This document shows positions 7,721-14,854 of a stretch of DNA of 43,037 nt, piece by piece. The notes beneath the pieces were generated by a model. The model had not been told where the DNA came from and did no database searches. It saw only the letters and a program-made list of their open reading frames with translations. The stretch is taken from contig UQNM01000009.1 of assembly GCA_900542395.1 (NCBI GenBank), positions 1 through 43,037 on the forward strand, read 5' to 3'. The first letter of the stretch is position 1. The number at the start of each line of letters is the position of its first letter. The stretch is from an uncultured Eubacteriales bacterium (GTDB lineage Bacteria > Bacillota > Clostridia > Christensenellales > Aristaeellaceae). The position numbers and the translations under genes were made by a program.

Positions 7721-7827
7721 CGCGTATTCCTCCTTGCACCATGCTCCGCCGAATGTGCGGGTTGTGGTTTCTTTTGATGGAGTCATTGTATCAGCGCCGC
7801 GTCGGCGGCGCAACGGCAAAACGCCCA

Positions 7828-7856
7828 ATGATACGCGCGGCGGTTTCAAATGTCAA
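7828..7856 (-). promoter_or_regulatory. Promoter of the TetR gene
   Basis: On the minus strand TTGACA (7851-7856) and TATCAT (7828-7833) are 17 bp apart. The start codon at 7720 is about 100 bases downstream. Confidence 0.7.
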
Positions 7857-7866
7857 TTTTTGTGAT

Positions 7867-7887
7867 TTATCTTACGGTGTGAGATAA
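7867..7887. promoter_or_regulatory. Candidate operator next to the TetR promoter
   Basis: TTATCTTAC (7867-7875) and GTGAGATAA (7879-7887) are inverted copies with one mismatch around GGT. It lies 10 bp upstream of the -35 box of the TetR gene, a typical place for a regulator site. Confidence 0.5.
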
Positions 7888-7896
7888 TAAAGGGAA

Positions 7897-7933
7897 TCAA
7901 AAAATCCACCCTCCCCGGATGGAAAGGATGGAT
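7897..7933 (-). terminator. Terminator of the tldD-tldE operon
   Basis: On the minus strand the 13-base arms 7921-7933 and 7904-7916 pair fully if G-U pairs are allowed, around a 4-base loop, and are followed by TTTTTTGATTCC. It begins 10 bases after the stop of tldE. Confidence 0.75.
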
Positions 7934-7943
7934 CAAAAAGCGA

Positions 7944-9269
7944 TTACGCGCCCGCGACGTCCAGACGCTTGACCAGCACGGAGGGCGAACCGATGGGCGA
8001 GGCCTCGAACAGCAGATCGCCGCCCACGTCGGTGATGTCCTTGAGAAGCTGGTAGAAGTTGCCCGCGACGGTGAATTCCTCCACGGCGCGGACGACGCGG
8101 CCGCCCTTGACTTCAAACCCGCGGGAGAGCAGCGAAAAGTCGCCGCTGATGGGGTTCGCACCCGCGTGCAGGCCGGATACCTCGGTCAGATACAGGCCGT
8201 CGCCGAGGTTGGCGAGCAGCTCCTCCTGCGTCAGCTTTCCGGGCCTGAAAAAGAGGTTCGTCGGCGCGACGCGCCCCGCGCCCGCCGCGTTGCCGGTCGT
8301 CCGGCAGCCGGCTTTTTTGGCGGTTTTGCGGTTGTGCAGCAGCGTCTTGAGCACGCCGTCCTCGATGACGGCCTTGGTTTTCGTGGCCGCGCCCTCGCGG
8401 TCGAACGGGCAGCTTGCCAGCCCCATCGGCATCAGCGGGTCGTCCGTCAGCGTGACGGACGCGCTGGCGACGGCCTCGCCCTCGCGCCCCGCGAGGAGGG
8501 AAAGCCCCTTTTGCGCGTTATCCGCGGAGAACACGCCGCAGAACGTGGCGAGCAGATCGGCCATCGCCGTGTTTTTGATGACGACGGGGTAAGCGCCGCT
8601 CTTCATGCGCCCGGCTTCCAGCTTGAGCAGCGCCTCGCGCTTGCAGCTTTCGGCCAGCTCTTCCGCGTCGATCGCGTCCAGCCCGTAGCCCCAGCGGATT
8701 TCGTAATTCGTCGCGGCGTGTTCGCCGTCGCGGGCGACGACGTCCGCCATGGCGTAAATCATGTTGCTGTGGTGGGAGAGATCCAGCCCCAGCGTGTTTT
8801 TGAGGGTGAAGGTTTCCTCCCCGGTGGCGACGGCGCAGGTGTCCGGCGTGAGGCGCGGGTCGTCGCTGCGCAGCTTCGCGTCGATGTCGCGCGCAAGCGC
8901 GATTTTCTGCCCGGCGGTGATGGCGGTCACGGCCTGCGAAGCGTTGCAGACGGAGGAATAGCGGTCGTCCGGGGGGAGTATCGCGTCCTGCTCGTCGGTT
9001 TCAATCAGCGCGGCGCTCTCCAAAACGCCCTGAATCAGCAGGGGGATGCTCTCCTCGGTGACGGCCTGCGTGCTCGCCGTGCCGATGCGGCCGTTCACCT
9101 GACCGCGCAGAGTCAGGCTGAGGCGCTCGCTGACCTGATAATCCTCCAGTTCGCCGCGGCGAACGCGCACCTGAAACGAATCGCTCTGGGCGCAGGCGGC
9201 CTCCGCCGGGGCGACGCCCGCCGCCTGTGCGGCTTCAAAAAGACGGGAGATAAACGTGTTGAGTTCCAT
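7944..9269 (-). CDS. tldE: TldE/PmbA-family subunit of the TldD-TldE metalloprotease
   Basis: A 441-residue protein starting MELNTFISRLFEAAQ at 9269, with GTGAGGATC upstream; the frame extends upstream inside tldD but without an RBS. The C-terminal half has family signatures: NLFFRPGKLTQEELLANLGDGLYLTEVSGLHAGANPISGDFSLLSRG is spread over about residues 330-385, and the protein ends near GSPSVLVKRLDVAGA. PmbA/TldE lacks the zinc site and partners with TldD in a heterodimer that degrades unfolded peptides and processes modified peptides such as microcins. It starts 8 bases after the tldD stop, so the two are cotranscribed. Length is normal. Confidence 0.9.
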   Translation of the reverse strand: MELNTFISRLFEAAQAAGVAPAEAACAQSDSFQVRVRRGELEDYQVSERLSLTLRGQVNGRIGTASTQAVTEESIPLLIQGVLESAALIETDEQDAILPPDDRYSSVCNASQAVTAITAGQKIALARDIDAKLRSDDPRLTPDTCAVATGEETFTLKNTLGLDLSHHSNMIYAMADVVARDGEHAATNYEIRWGYGLDAIDAEELAESCKREALLKLEAGRMKSGAYPVVIKNTAMADLLATFCGVFSADNAQKGLSLLAGREGEAVASASVTLTDDPLMPMGLASCPFDREGAATKTKAVIEDGVLKTLLHNRKTAKKAGCRTTGNAAGAGRVAPTNLFFRPGKLTQEELLANLGDGLYLTEVSGLHAGANPISGDFSLLSRGFEVKGGRVVRAVEEFTVAGNFYQLLKDITDVGGDLLFEASPIGSPSVLVKRLDVAGA

Positions 9270-9277
9270 GCTGATCC

Positions 9278-10663
9278 TCACTTTCCGCCGACCGTCAGGC
9301 TGCTGACGCGGATGGTCGGCTGGCCGACGTTGGTCGGCACGCTGCCGCTGAGCGAGCCGCACATGCCCTGTCCCATCGTCATATGTCGGCCGACGCGGTC
9401 GATGCGCATCAAAATCTGTTCGCCCTTGCCGATGAGGGACGCGCCGCGCACGGGCGAGGCGATTTTGCCGTCGCGGATGAGGTAGCCCTCCTGCACGGCG
9501 AAGTTAAATTCGCCTGTCGCCGTGTTGACGCTGCCGCCGCCCATCTGCGCGGCGTACAGGCCGTCGCCCATGGTGCGGATCATCTCGTCCTCGTCGTCGC
9601 TGCCGGGGGCGATGAAGGTGTTGTGCATGCGGCTGGTCGGCGCGAAGGTGTAGCTTTCGCGGCGGGCGCTGCCGGTCGGGGCCATGCCCATCTTGAGGCC
9701 GTTGAGCCTGTCCACCATGTAACTGCGCAGAATGCCGTTTTCAATCAGCACCAGGCGCTGGGTCGGCGTGCCCTCGTCGTCGATGTTTTCGCTGCCCCAC
9801 TCGTTGGGCATGGTGCCGTCGTCGATGGCGGTGACGCAGGGCGCGGCGATTTGCTGCCCCAGCTTGCCCGCAAAAACGGACGTTCCCGGCGCGACGCTGG
9901 TGGCTTCCAGCGCGTGGCCGCAGGCCTCGTGGAAGATGACGCCGCCGAAGCCGCCCGCGATGACCACGGGCATTTCGCCCGCCGCGCAATACGGCGCGGT
10001 GAGCATCGTGGCGGCGGCCTGAGCCGCCTCGCGGCCGGTCTGCGCGGGATCGACGCGGCCGTCAAACAGCTCAAAGCCCATCATCGCGCCGGGGTTGCGT
10101 GTGCCGGTCTGGTTCTCCCTGCCGTCGCTGGCGACGGCGGAGCAGAGCAGGCGGGTGTAAACGCGCGTGTCGCCGGTGTACAGCCCCTCGCTGTTGGCGA
10201 TGAGCACGTGCTGCTCGCGGGAGATCAGCCCGGCGGAAACCTGCACGATGCTCGGGGAGACGGCGCGGGCGGCTCGATCCGCCTGACGCAGGACGTCCGC
10301 GCGGCGCGCAGCCTCCACGGAGAGGAACGGCGTTTTGACCGGGTGAATATCCGGATGGACGCGCTCGGCCAGACGCACATCGCCCGCGGCCTTGGGCGTA
10401 TCGGTCACGGCCGCCGCCGCGCGATCCGCCGCGCGCAGCAGGCCGGTTTCGCTCACGTCGCAGGTGTAGACGTAAATGGAGCGCAGACCGTCGTAGACGC
10501 GCACGCCTGCGCCGTAAGGGCGGGAGAGCGCCGCGTTTTCAATGCGCCCGTCGCGCAGGGACATGGAAAAATTGCGGGAATCCTCGATGAAAATTTCGGC
10601 GAACGTGCCGCCGCGCGACAGCGCGCGGGAAAGCACGCGCTCGCAGACAGATGACGATACCAT
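9278..10663 (-). CDS. tldD: TldD-family zinc metalloprotease subunit
   Basis: A 461-residue protein with AAAGGAGG before the ATG at 10663. The zinc motif HEACGH (HExxxH) is at residues 245-250 within GVIFHEACGHALEATSV, and the conserved C-terminal GMCGSLSG supplies the cysteine ligand expected in TldD. It forms the catalytic half of the TldD-TldE protease, with the active site enclosed in the dimer. First gene of a two-gene operon with its own promoter (10714-10742). No peptide precursor or modification enzyme is visible nearby, so the substrate is open; general clearance of unfolded peptides is the default role. Confidence 0.92.
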   Translation of the reverse strand: MVSSSVCERVLSRALSRGGTFAEIFIEDSRNFSMSLRDGRIENAALSRPYGAGVRVYDGLRSIYVYTCDVSETGLLRAADRAAAAVTDTPKAAGDVRLAERVHPDIHPVKTPFLSVEAARRADVLRQADRAARAVSPSIVQVSAGLISREQHVLIANSEGLYTGDTRVYTRLLCSAVASDGRENQTGTRNPGAMMGFELFDGRVDPAQTGREAAQAAATMLTAPYCAAGEMPVVIAGGFGGVIFHEACGHALEATSVAPGTSVFAGKLGQQIAAPCVTAIDDGTMPNEWGSENIDDEGTPTQRLVLIENGILRSYMVDRLNGLKMGMAPTGSARRESYTFAPTSRMHNTFIAPGSDDEDEMIRTMGDGLYAAQMGGGSVNTATGEFNFAVQEGYLIRDGKIASPVRGASLIGKGEQILMRIDRVGRHMTMGQGMCGSLSGSVPTNVGQPTIRVSSLTVGGK

Positions 10664-10713
10664 CGGTGGCCTCCTTTAAAAGCGGCGTCCGCGCCGCCTG
10701 ATGTCTATCCACC

Positions 10714-10742
10714 AGTATACGCTATCGGACGGAAAATGTAAA
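10714..10742 (-). promoter_or_regulatory. Promoter of tldD-tldE
   Basis: On the minus strand TTTACA (10737-10742) and TATACT (10714-10719) are 17 bp apart, about 50 bases upstream of the tldD start. Confidence 0.75.
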
Positions 10743-10791
10743 CCGACCCGCCGCCGCTTTGCGCGGATAAAAGCAATTCGCCGGTGAAAAT

Positions 10792-10833
10792 TCCCGCAAG
10801 CCCCTTGCGGGAGTTTCGCTTTGCGTGTAGAAT
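10792..10833 (+). promoter_or_regulatory. Hairpin overlapping the likely promoter of the parAB operon
   Basis: TCCCGCAAG (10792-10800) and CTTGCGGGA (10804-10812) are exact inverted copies around CCC. The right arm contains TTGCGG (10805-10810), which is 17 bp from TAGAAT (10828-10833). A protein bound to the palindrome would compete with RNA polymerase, so this could be an operator. Confidence 0.5.
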
Positions 10834-10894
10834 AGTATACAGGATATGATGGCATGGATATGCAAATGACGCCGATAAGCGGGGAGGGAGCCGT

Positions 10895-11347
10895 ATGCCC
10901 GGCAGACTGGATCAAATCGAAAGCATGCTGAGGGCGCGGCTGGGCAGCGCGCTGCTGGCCTCCTGCCCGGAGCTGGTATACGCGGTTTCAAGGATTTTAT
11001 TTCGGTTTCTGCGCACGTCGGACAGCCTTTCGGCGCTCTGGCGGCAGCTGGATTCCACGCTGTTCAACACGGTGTTTCAGGCGACCGGCGGGAAGATGCG
11101 CGTGACGCTCGACGACGGGCGGAGTATCCTGGCGACGGGCGAAATGCTGCGCGATCTGGCGGATCGGCTGCTGGCGCTGGCCTATCGCCGCATGGACGTC
11201 AGCCCGACGCTGACGGACGCGCTTTACGACCTTTCCCGCGCGGGCTCGTTTGCCGCGATGCGCGAGCTGGTTTCGCGCTTCCCGATGGATGAAAACGAGC
11301 GCGCGTGGATTATACAGATGCTCGTGGAAAACGGGCAAACGGAGTGA
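10895..11347 (+). CDS. Unrecognised 150-residue protein at the head of the parAB operon
   Basis: ATG at 10895 follows GGGGAGGGAG. The protein is predicted all-helical (MPGRLDQIESMLRARLGSALL, RDLADRLLALAYRRMDVS) with one strand-like stretch, KMRVTLDDGRSILATGE, near residue 67. It has no signal peptide, no clear membrane helix and a single Cys. I do not recognise it. It ends 42 bases before parA on the same strand and no terminator separates them, so it is probably cotranscribed with parA and parB. That position suggests a link with chromosome segregation or replication control, which is inference. Confidence 0.65.
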   Translation: MPGRLDQIESMLRARLGSALLASCPELVYAVSRILFRFLRTSDSLSALWRQLDSTLFNTVFQATGGKMRVTLDDGRSILATGEMLRDLADRLLALAYRRMDVSPTLTDALYDLSRAGSFAAMRELVSRFPMDENERAWIIQMLVENGQTE

Positions 11348-11389
11348 CCCGCCCCGCCGTCAGGGCGCGAGGGGGATGAGGGAGATATC

Positions 11390-12148
11390 ATGGCTAAGAT
11401 CATCGCAATCACGAACCAAAAAGGCGGCGTCGGCAAGACGACCACCAGCGTCAACCTGTCCGCATGCGTGGCCGCCGAGGGCAAGCGCGTGCTGGTGGTG
11501 GACGCGGACCCGCAGGGCAACACGTCAAGCGGCTTGGGCGTGCGCGTGAAGGAGAAGACCCCCACGGTGTACGAGGTGATGGCCGGGGAAACGGAGATCG
11601 GGCAGGCGCTTTGCAAAACCGCCGTCAAGGGGCTGACGGTGCTCCCGGCGGATATCCGGCTGGCGGGCGCGGAAATCGAACTGGCGAACATGGAGCGCCG
11701 CGAGCGCGTGATTGCCGACATGCTGGAGGGCGTGAGGGAGCAGTTTGACTATATCTTCATCGACTGCCCGCCGTCGCTGGGCATGATTACGCTCAACGCG
11801 CTCTGCGCGGCAGACGGCGTGCTGATCCCGATACAGTGCGAATATTTCGCGCTGGAGGGCGTGAGCGCGCTGATGGGCACGATTCAGAAGGTGCAGAAGA
11901 TGAACCGCCATCTCGCCATCGAGGGCGTCGTGCTGACGATGCTCGACGCGCGCACCAATCTGGGCGTGCAGGTTGCGCAGGAAGTGCGCAAGGTTTTCAA
12001 AAACAAGGTCTATCAGACCGTGATTCCGCGCAACGTGCGTCTCGGCGAAGCGCCGAGCCACGGGCTGCCGATCAGTCTCTATGACCCGCGCTCCCTCGGC
12101 GCGCAGAGCTATCAGCAGCTTGCCAAAGAGTTTTTGGCGAGAGAATAA
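11390..12148 (+). CDS. parA: Chromosome-partition ATPase ParA (Soj)
   Basis: A 252-residue protein with the deviant Walker A KGGVGKTT at residues 11-18, VDADPQGNTSSGLG following, and Walker B YIFIDCPPSLG. The length and lack of an N-terminal HTH match the chromosomal Soj type rather than plasmid ParA. It binds DNA nonspecifically as an ATP dimer and is controlled by ParB, helping origin segregation and regulating initiation. The ATP switch residues look intact. It is followed 18 bases later by parB. The usual neighbours rsmG, mnmG and rnpA are not in this window. Confidence 0.96.
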   Translation: MAKIIAITNQKGGVGKTTTSVNLSACVAAEGKRVLVVDADPQGNTSSGLGVRVKEKTPTVYEVMAGETEIGQALCKTAVKGLTVLPADIRLAGAEIELANMERRERVIADMLEGVREQFDYIFIDCPPSLGMITLNALCAADGVLIPIQCEYFALEGVSALMGTIQKVQKMNRHLAIEGVVLTMLDARTNLGVQVAQEVRKVFKNKVYQTVIPRNVRLGEAPSHGLPISLYDPRSLGAQSYQQLAKEFLARE

Positions 12149-12166
12149 AGAAAGGCAAGAACCGTC

Positions 12167-13051
12167 ATGGCGAAGAAAATGGGATTGGGCAGGGGCCTGA
12201 GCGCTATCCTGCCGGATGTGGAAGAAGTGGTGGAATCCGTCGATCAGGTGAGCGAGGGCGCGGCGCCCGTGCCCGCCGACGCCGTGGCGGAAATCCCGGT
12301 CGGGGAGATCGACCCGAATCGAAACCAGCCGCGCAAACGGTTTGACGACGACGCGCTGCTGGCGCTGGCCGATTCCATCCGCCACAACGGCGTGCTCTCC
12401 CCGATTCTCGTCGCGCGGGAAGGCGGGCGCTACACCATCATCGCCGGTGAGCGCCGTTGGCGCGCCGCGAGGCTGGCCAACCTTTCGACCATTCCCGCCA
12501 TCGTGCGCGAGTGGGACGAGATCAAGCGGCAGGAGGCCGCGCTGGTGGAGAACATCCAGCGCGAGGATCTCAACGCCATCGAGGAAGCGCAGGGCGTGAG
12601 CCGCCTGATGAACGAATGTGCCCTGACGCAGGAGGCGGTGGCCGAGCGGCTGGGGCGCAGCCGCAGCGCGATTGCCAACCTGCTGCGCCTGCTCAACCTG
12701 CCCGCGCGGATTCAATCCGCCGTGATCGACGGCACGCTTTCCGCAGGCCACGCGCGTGTGCTGGCCGGTATTGCGGACAGCGAGCTGCAAGGCGCGCTGT
12801 TCGCGAAGACCCTGCAATTCGGCTGGTCGGTGCGCCAGCTCGAAGCCGCCGCGAAGAACGCCCAGACCGAGAAAAAGGAGAAGCCCGAAAGAGAGCCGCT
12901 CCCGATTGAATACGAGGAGCTGACCGAGCGCCTGCGCTCCGCGACCGGCCTGAAGGTCAAGCTGGAGGGTACGCAGGAAAAGGGCAAAATCACGCTGCAA
13001 TACACCAGCGAAGAGGAGCTGCAAAGGCTCTGGGAATGGATGGAACGATAA
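12167..13051 (+). CDS. parB: Chromosome-partition protein ParB (Spo0J)
   Basis: A 294-residue protein. The N-terminus (MAKKMGLGRGLSAIL) is the ParA-stimulating tail. The CTPase region has the motifs GERRWRAARLA and ENIQREDLNAIEEAQG, and an HTH follows (TQEAVAERLGRSRSAIANLLRLL). The C-terminal dimer domain ends KRLWEWMER-like. ParB loads on parS as a CTP clamp and spreads. Two perfect parS sites for it lie at 33075-33090 and 33133-33148. The second gene after parA, it ends just before a strong hairpin terminator. Confidence 0.96.
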   Translation: MAKKMGLGRGLSAILPDVEEVVESVDQVSEGAAPVPADAVAEIPVGEIDPNRNQPRKRFDDDALLALADSIRHNGVLSPILVAREGGRYTIIAGERRWRAARLANLSTIPAIVREWDEIKRQEAALVENIQREDLNAIEEAQGVSRLMNECALTQEAVAERLGRSRSAIANLLRLLNLPARIQSAVIDGTLSAGHARVLAGIADSELQGALFAKTLQFGWSVRQLEAAAKNAQTEKKEKPEREPLPIEYEELTERLRSATGLKVKLEGTQEKGKITLQYTSEEELQRLWEWMER

Positions 13052-13090
13052 AAAAACAGGCTGTCAAGCGAAACGCTTGACAGCCTGTTT
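13051..13090. terminator. Bidirectional terminator between parB and fucU-like gene
   Basis: A perfect 17-bp stem (13054-13070 with 13074-13090) around AAA. The minus strand follows with six T, the plus strand with TTTG, so it ends both convergent genes. Confidence 0.85.
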
Positions 13091-13112
13091 GCATGCATCC
13101 CAAACGGGGCGC

Positions 13113-13547
13113 TTACGCGCGCACAACGCCCTTGCGGATGATGATGTTGCCGTAGAGCGCGGTTTCGCCCGTCTGCACGACGGCGAAAGCCTTTTTCGCG
13201 CGCTCCATGAACGCATCGTGCGCCATCATATCGAATTTGGCGGTGGGCAGGTCGGTATCCGCCGCCGCGCGGAACGCCTCCCAGATCGGCGCTTTGTCGC
13301 CGGGGAACATGCTCGCCGGCACCTGCATGACGGCCAGCGGCGCTTCCACAAAGTCATCCAGCGGGAAGAGCGTCAGCAGCGCCTGCATCACCTCGGCGCA
13401 GCCGTGGCCGTCGCAGCGCACGCACTTCTGGCCGATGGACGTGCCGGGGAAGTTCGCGTCGGCCAGAACGAGCTCGTCGCCGTGCCCCATTTCGGCGATG
13501 ATTTTAAGCAGCTCGGGGCTGATGATCGGGGAAATACCTTTCAGCAT
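13113..13547 (-). CDS. RbsD/FucU-family sugar mutarotase
   Basis: A 144-residue protein starting MLKGISPIISPELLKIIAEMGHGDELVLADANFPG (residues 1-35), the FucU signature with the GHGDE motif at 21-25. The start at 13547 has GGAGG 9 bases upstream; a longer frame to 13610 lacks an RBS. FucU interconverts the alpha and beta anomers of L-fucose, and RbsD does the same for ribose; the sequence is closer to FucU. No other fucose or ribose gene is in the window, so it acts as a standalone accessory to sugar use. A promoter with an extended -10 lies at 13609-13617. Confidence 0.88.
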   Translation of the reverse strand: MLKGISPIISPELLKIIAEMGHGDELVLADANFPGTSIGQKCVRCDGHGCAEVMQALLTLFPLDDFVEAPLAVMQVPASMFPGDKAPIWEAFRAAADTDLPTAKFDMMAHDAFMERAKKAFAVVQTGETALYGNIIIRKGVVRA

Positions 13548-13608
13548 AAAGAAGCCTCCATTCATTTGCGGGGCGGCTTGTTTCGAGCGCCGCCCGACGG
13601 ATGCAACC

Positions 13609-13617
13609 ATTATACCA
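13609..13617 (-). promoter_or_regulatory. Extended -10 promoter of the mutarotase gene
   Basis: On the minus strand TGGTATAAT is a perfect extended -10. A TTGACA at 13628-13633 is only 13 bp away, too close to be a normal -35, so promoter use probably relies on the TG extension. Confidence 0.55.
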
Positions 13618-13669
13618 CAAACAGTTTTGTCAAGGGATAGATATTTGAAAATACGCTAAAGATTCACGA

Positions 13670-13725
13670 CAACACCCATCCGGGGGGCTTGCGATGACAA
13701 GCTTGAATCCCCTGGATGGGCGTTG
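13670..13725. other. Long hairpin downstream of the LysR gene
   Basis: CAACACCCATCC (13670-13681) pairs with GGATGGGCGTTG (13714-13725) with one mismatch, with inner GGGG/CCCC and CTTG/CAAG stems. It lies about 60 bases after the LysR stop. Neither side has a strong T run, so it may end or stabilise that transcript. Confidence 0.45.
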
Positions 13726-13782
13726 TTTGATATGAACAGGGATTGCCCGGATGCCCTGTTTCGACATCAGGCCGGACGGCGT

Positions 13783-14730
13783 TCAGTCATCCTTTGGACG
13801 GCCCTTCGACCTGTCCAGCATATCCAGCAAAGCGCGCATGGGCGCCGTCAGCACACGGGTGCGTTTATAGAACAGGCGGATGCTGCGTTCCACGTTCGGA
13901 CTGTCGATCCGATAGTAGACGAGGCGTTCGTCCGGAGGCGCGCTCAGCGCCAGCGTGTCGCTGATGAACGCCGCGCCCAGTCCGTAGCTGGCGAGGTTGT
14001 AGGCCGCCAGCTGCTGATCCAGCTGTAGGCGGATATGGGGTGTAAAGCCGGCCTGCGCGCATAGCTGCTCCGCTCGGGCGCGGGTGTCGTTGCCCTCCTT
14101 GAGGAGCAGAAACGGCACATCTGCGAACAGCGGGAGCGGGACGCGAGGCGCGTCTTTGATCGTCAGCTGCGCGGCGCTCAGACGGAACGGCGCCGCCTGC
14201 GGGCTGAGGGGAAGGCTGCGGGGAACGGCGAGAATCACTTGCTCCCGCTTGAGCAGCTGCGACTCGTATACGGTGGGGTCGAATGCGCAGTTGTCGATGA
14301 CGAAATCGAGCGTTCCCTCCTGAAGCTCCCCCTTGAGTCTGGCAGTATGAGCCTCGTTCAGGCGCAGCTCCACGCCGGGACAGCGCTCGGAAAAGGCGCT
14401 CAGCAGCGGAGGAAGCACATAGGAGGTAAACAGCGTCGTGCCGCCCAGGGTCATCACGCCGGTCACACAGCGTTCCGCATCGTCCAGATACTGTCTGAAA
14501 TCCGACTCGATTTGAAGCACCTGTTCGGCGGCGCGGATGTAGGCGCGCCCGGTCTGCGTCAGCCCGATGGGCGAGGTGCTGCGGTCAAAAATCGGCGCGC
14601 CGATGCGATTCTCGGCCTTGTGAATCATCTGGCTGAGAGAGGGCTGCGAGATATACAGCGCCTGCGCAGCTCGGGTAAAGCTGCGCTGCCGGTAAACCTC
14701 GTAGACATAGGCCATTTCATGCAGCAGCAT
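13783..14730 (-). CDS. LysR-type regulator, probable regulator of aspartase
   Basis: A 315-residue protein starting MLLHEMAYVYEVYRQRSFTRAAQALYISQPSLSQMIHKAE over about residues 1-40, which is the LysR winged HTH. ATG at 14730 follows AAGGAGG. The effector domain begins near residue 90 (VTGVMTLGGTTLFTSYVLPPLL). It is divergent from aspA with 124 bases between the starts, the classic LysR layout. Two T-N11-A type inverted repeats in the gap (14757-14775 and 14779-14799) fit its binding sites. By family logic it would activate aspA with an effector such as aspartate or fumarate and repress itself; the effector is inferred. Confidence 0.9.
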   Translation of the reverse strand: MLLHEMAYVYEVYRQRSFTRAAQALYISQPSLSQMIHKAENRIGAPIFDRSTSPIGLTQTGRAYIRAAEQVLQIESDFRQYLDDAERCVTGVMTLGGTTLFTSYVLPPLLSAFSERCPGVELRLNEAHTARLKGELQEGTLDFVIDNCAFDPTVYESQLLKREQVILAVPRSLPLSPQAAPFRLSAAQLTIKDAPRVPLPLFADVPFLLLKEGNDTRARAEQLCAQAGFTPHIRLQLDQQLAAYNLASYGLGAAFISDTLALSAPPDERLVYYRIDSPNVERSIRLFYKRTRVLTAPMRALLDMLDRSKGRPKDD

Positions 14731-14756
14731 CGCGTCCTCCTTACATAGGCAAATGC

Positions 14757-14799
14757 TTATATGACAGTTTGATAAATTGGTATTTGAAAATAGTATACC
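14757..14799. promoter_or_regulatory. Paired LysR-type boxes between lysR and aspA
   Basis: Box 1 is TTAT-N11-ATAA (14757-14775). Box 2 is GGTAT-N11-ATACC (14779-14799), whose spacer contains the aspA -35. Two adjacent T-N11-A boxes, the second touching the -35, is the standard recognition and activation site arrangement of LysR regulators. Confidence 0.65.
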
Positions 14800-14812
14800 C
14801 GATGCGTATACT
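14784..14812 (+). promoter_or_regulatory. Promoter of aspA
   Basis: TTGAAA (14784-14789) and TATACT (14807-14812) are 17 bp apart. The -35 sits inside LysR box 2, so regulator binding would directly affect this promoter. Confidence 0.7.
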
Positions 14813-14854
14813 GAAATCAAGTCATTCCAAAGGAAAAGGAGACATGATGAGACC

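Noticed and set aside
13628..13633. TTGACA as the -35 of the mutarotase promoter
   Set aside because: The spacer to TATAAT is 13 bp, too short for sigma-A; the extended -10 is the better explanation.
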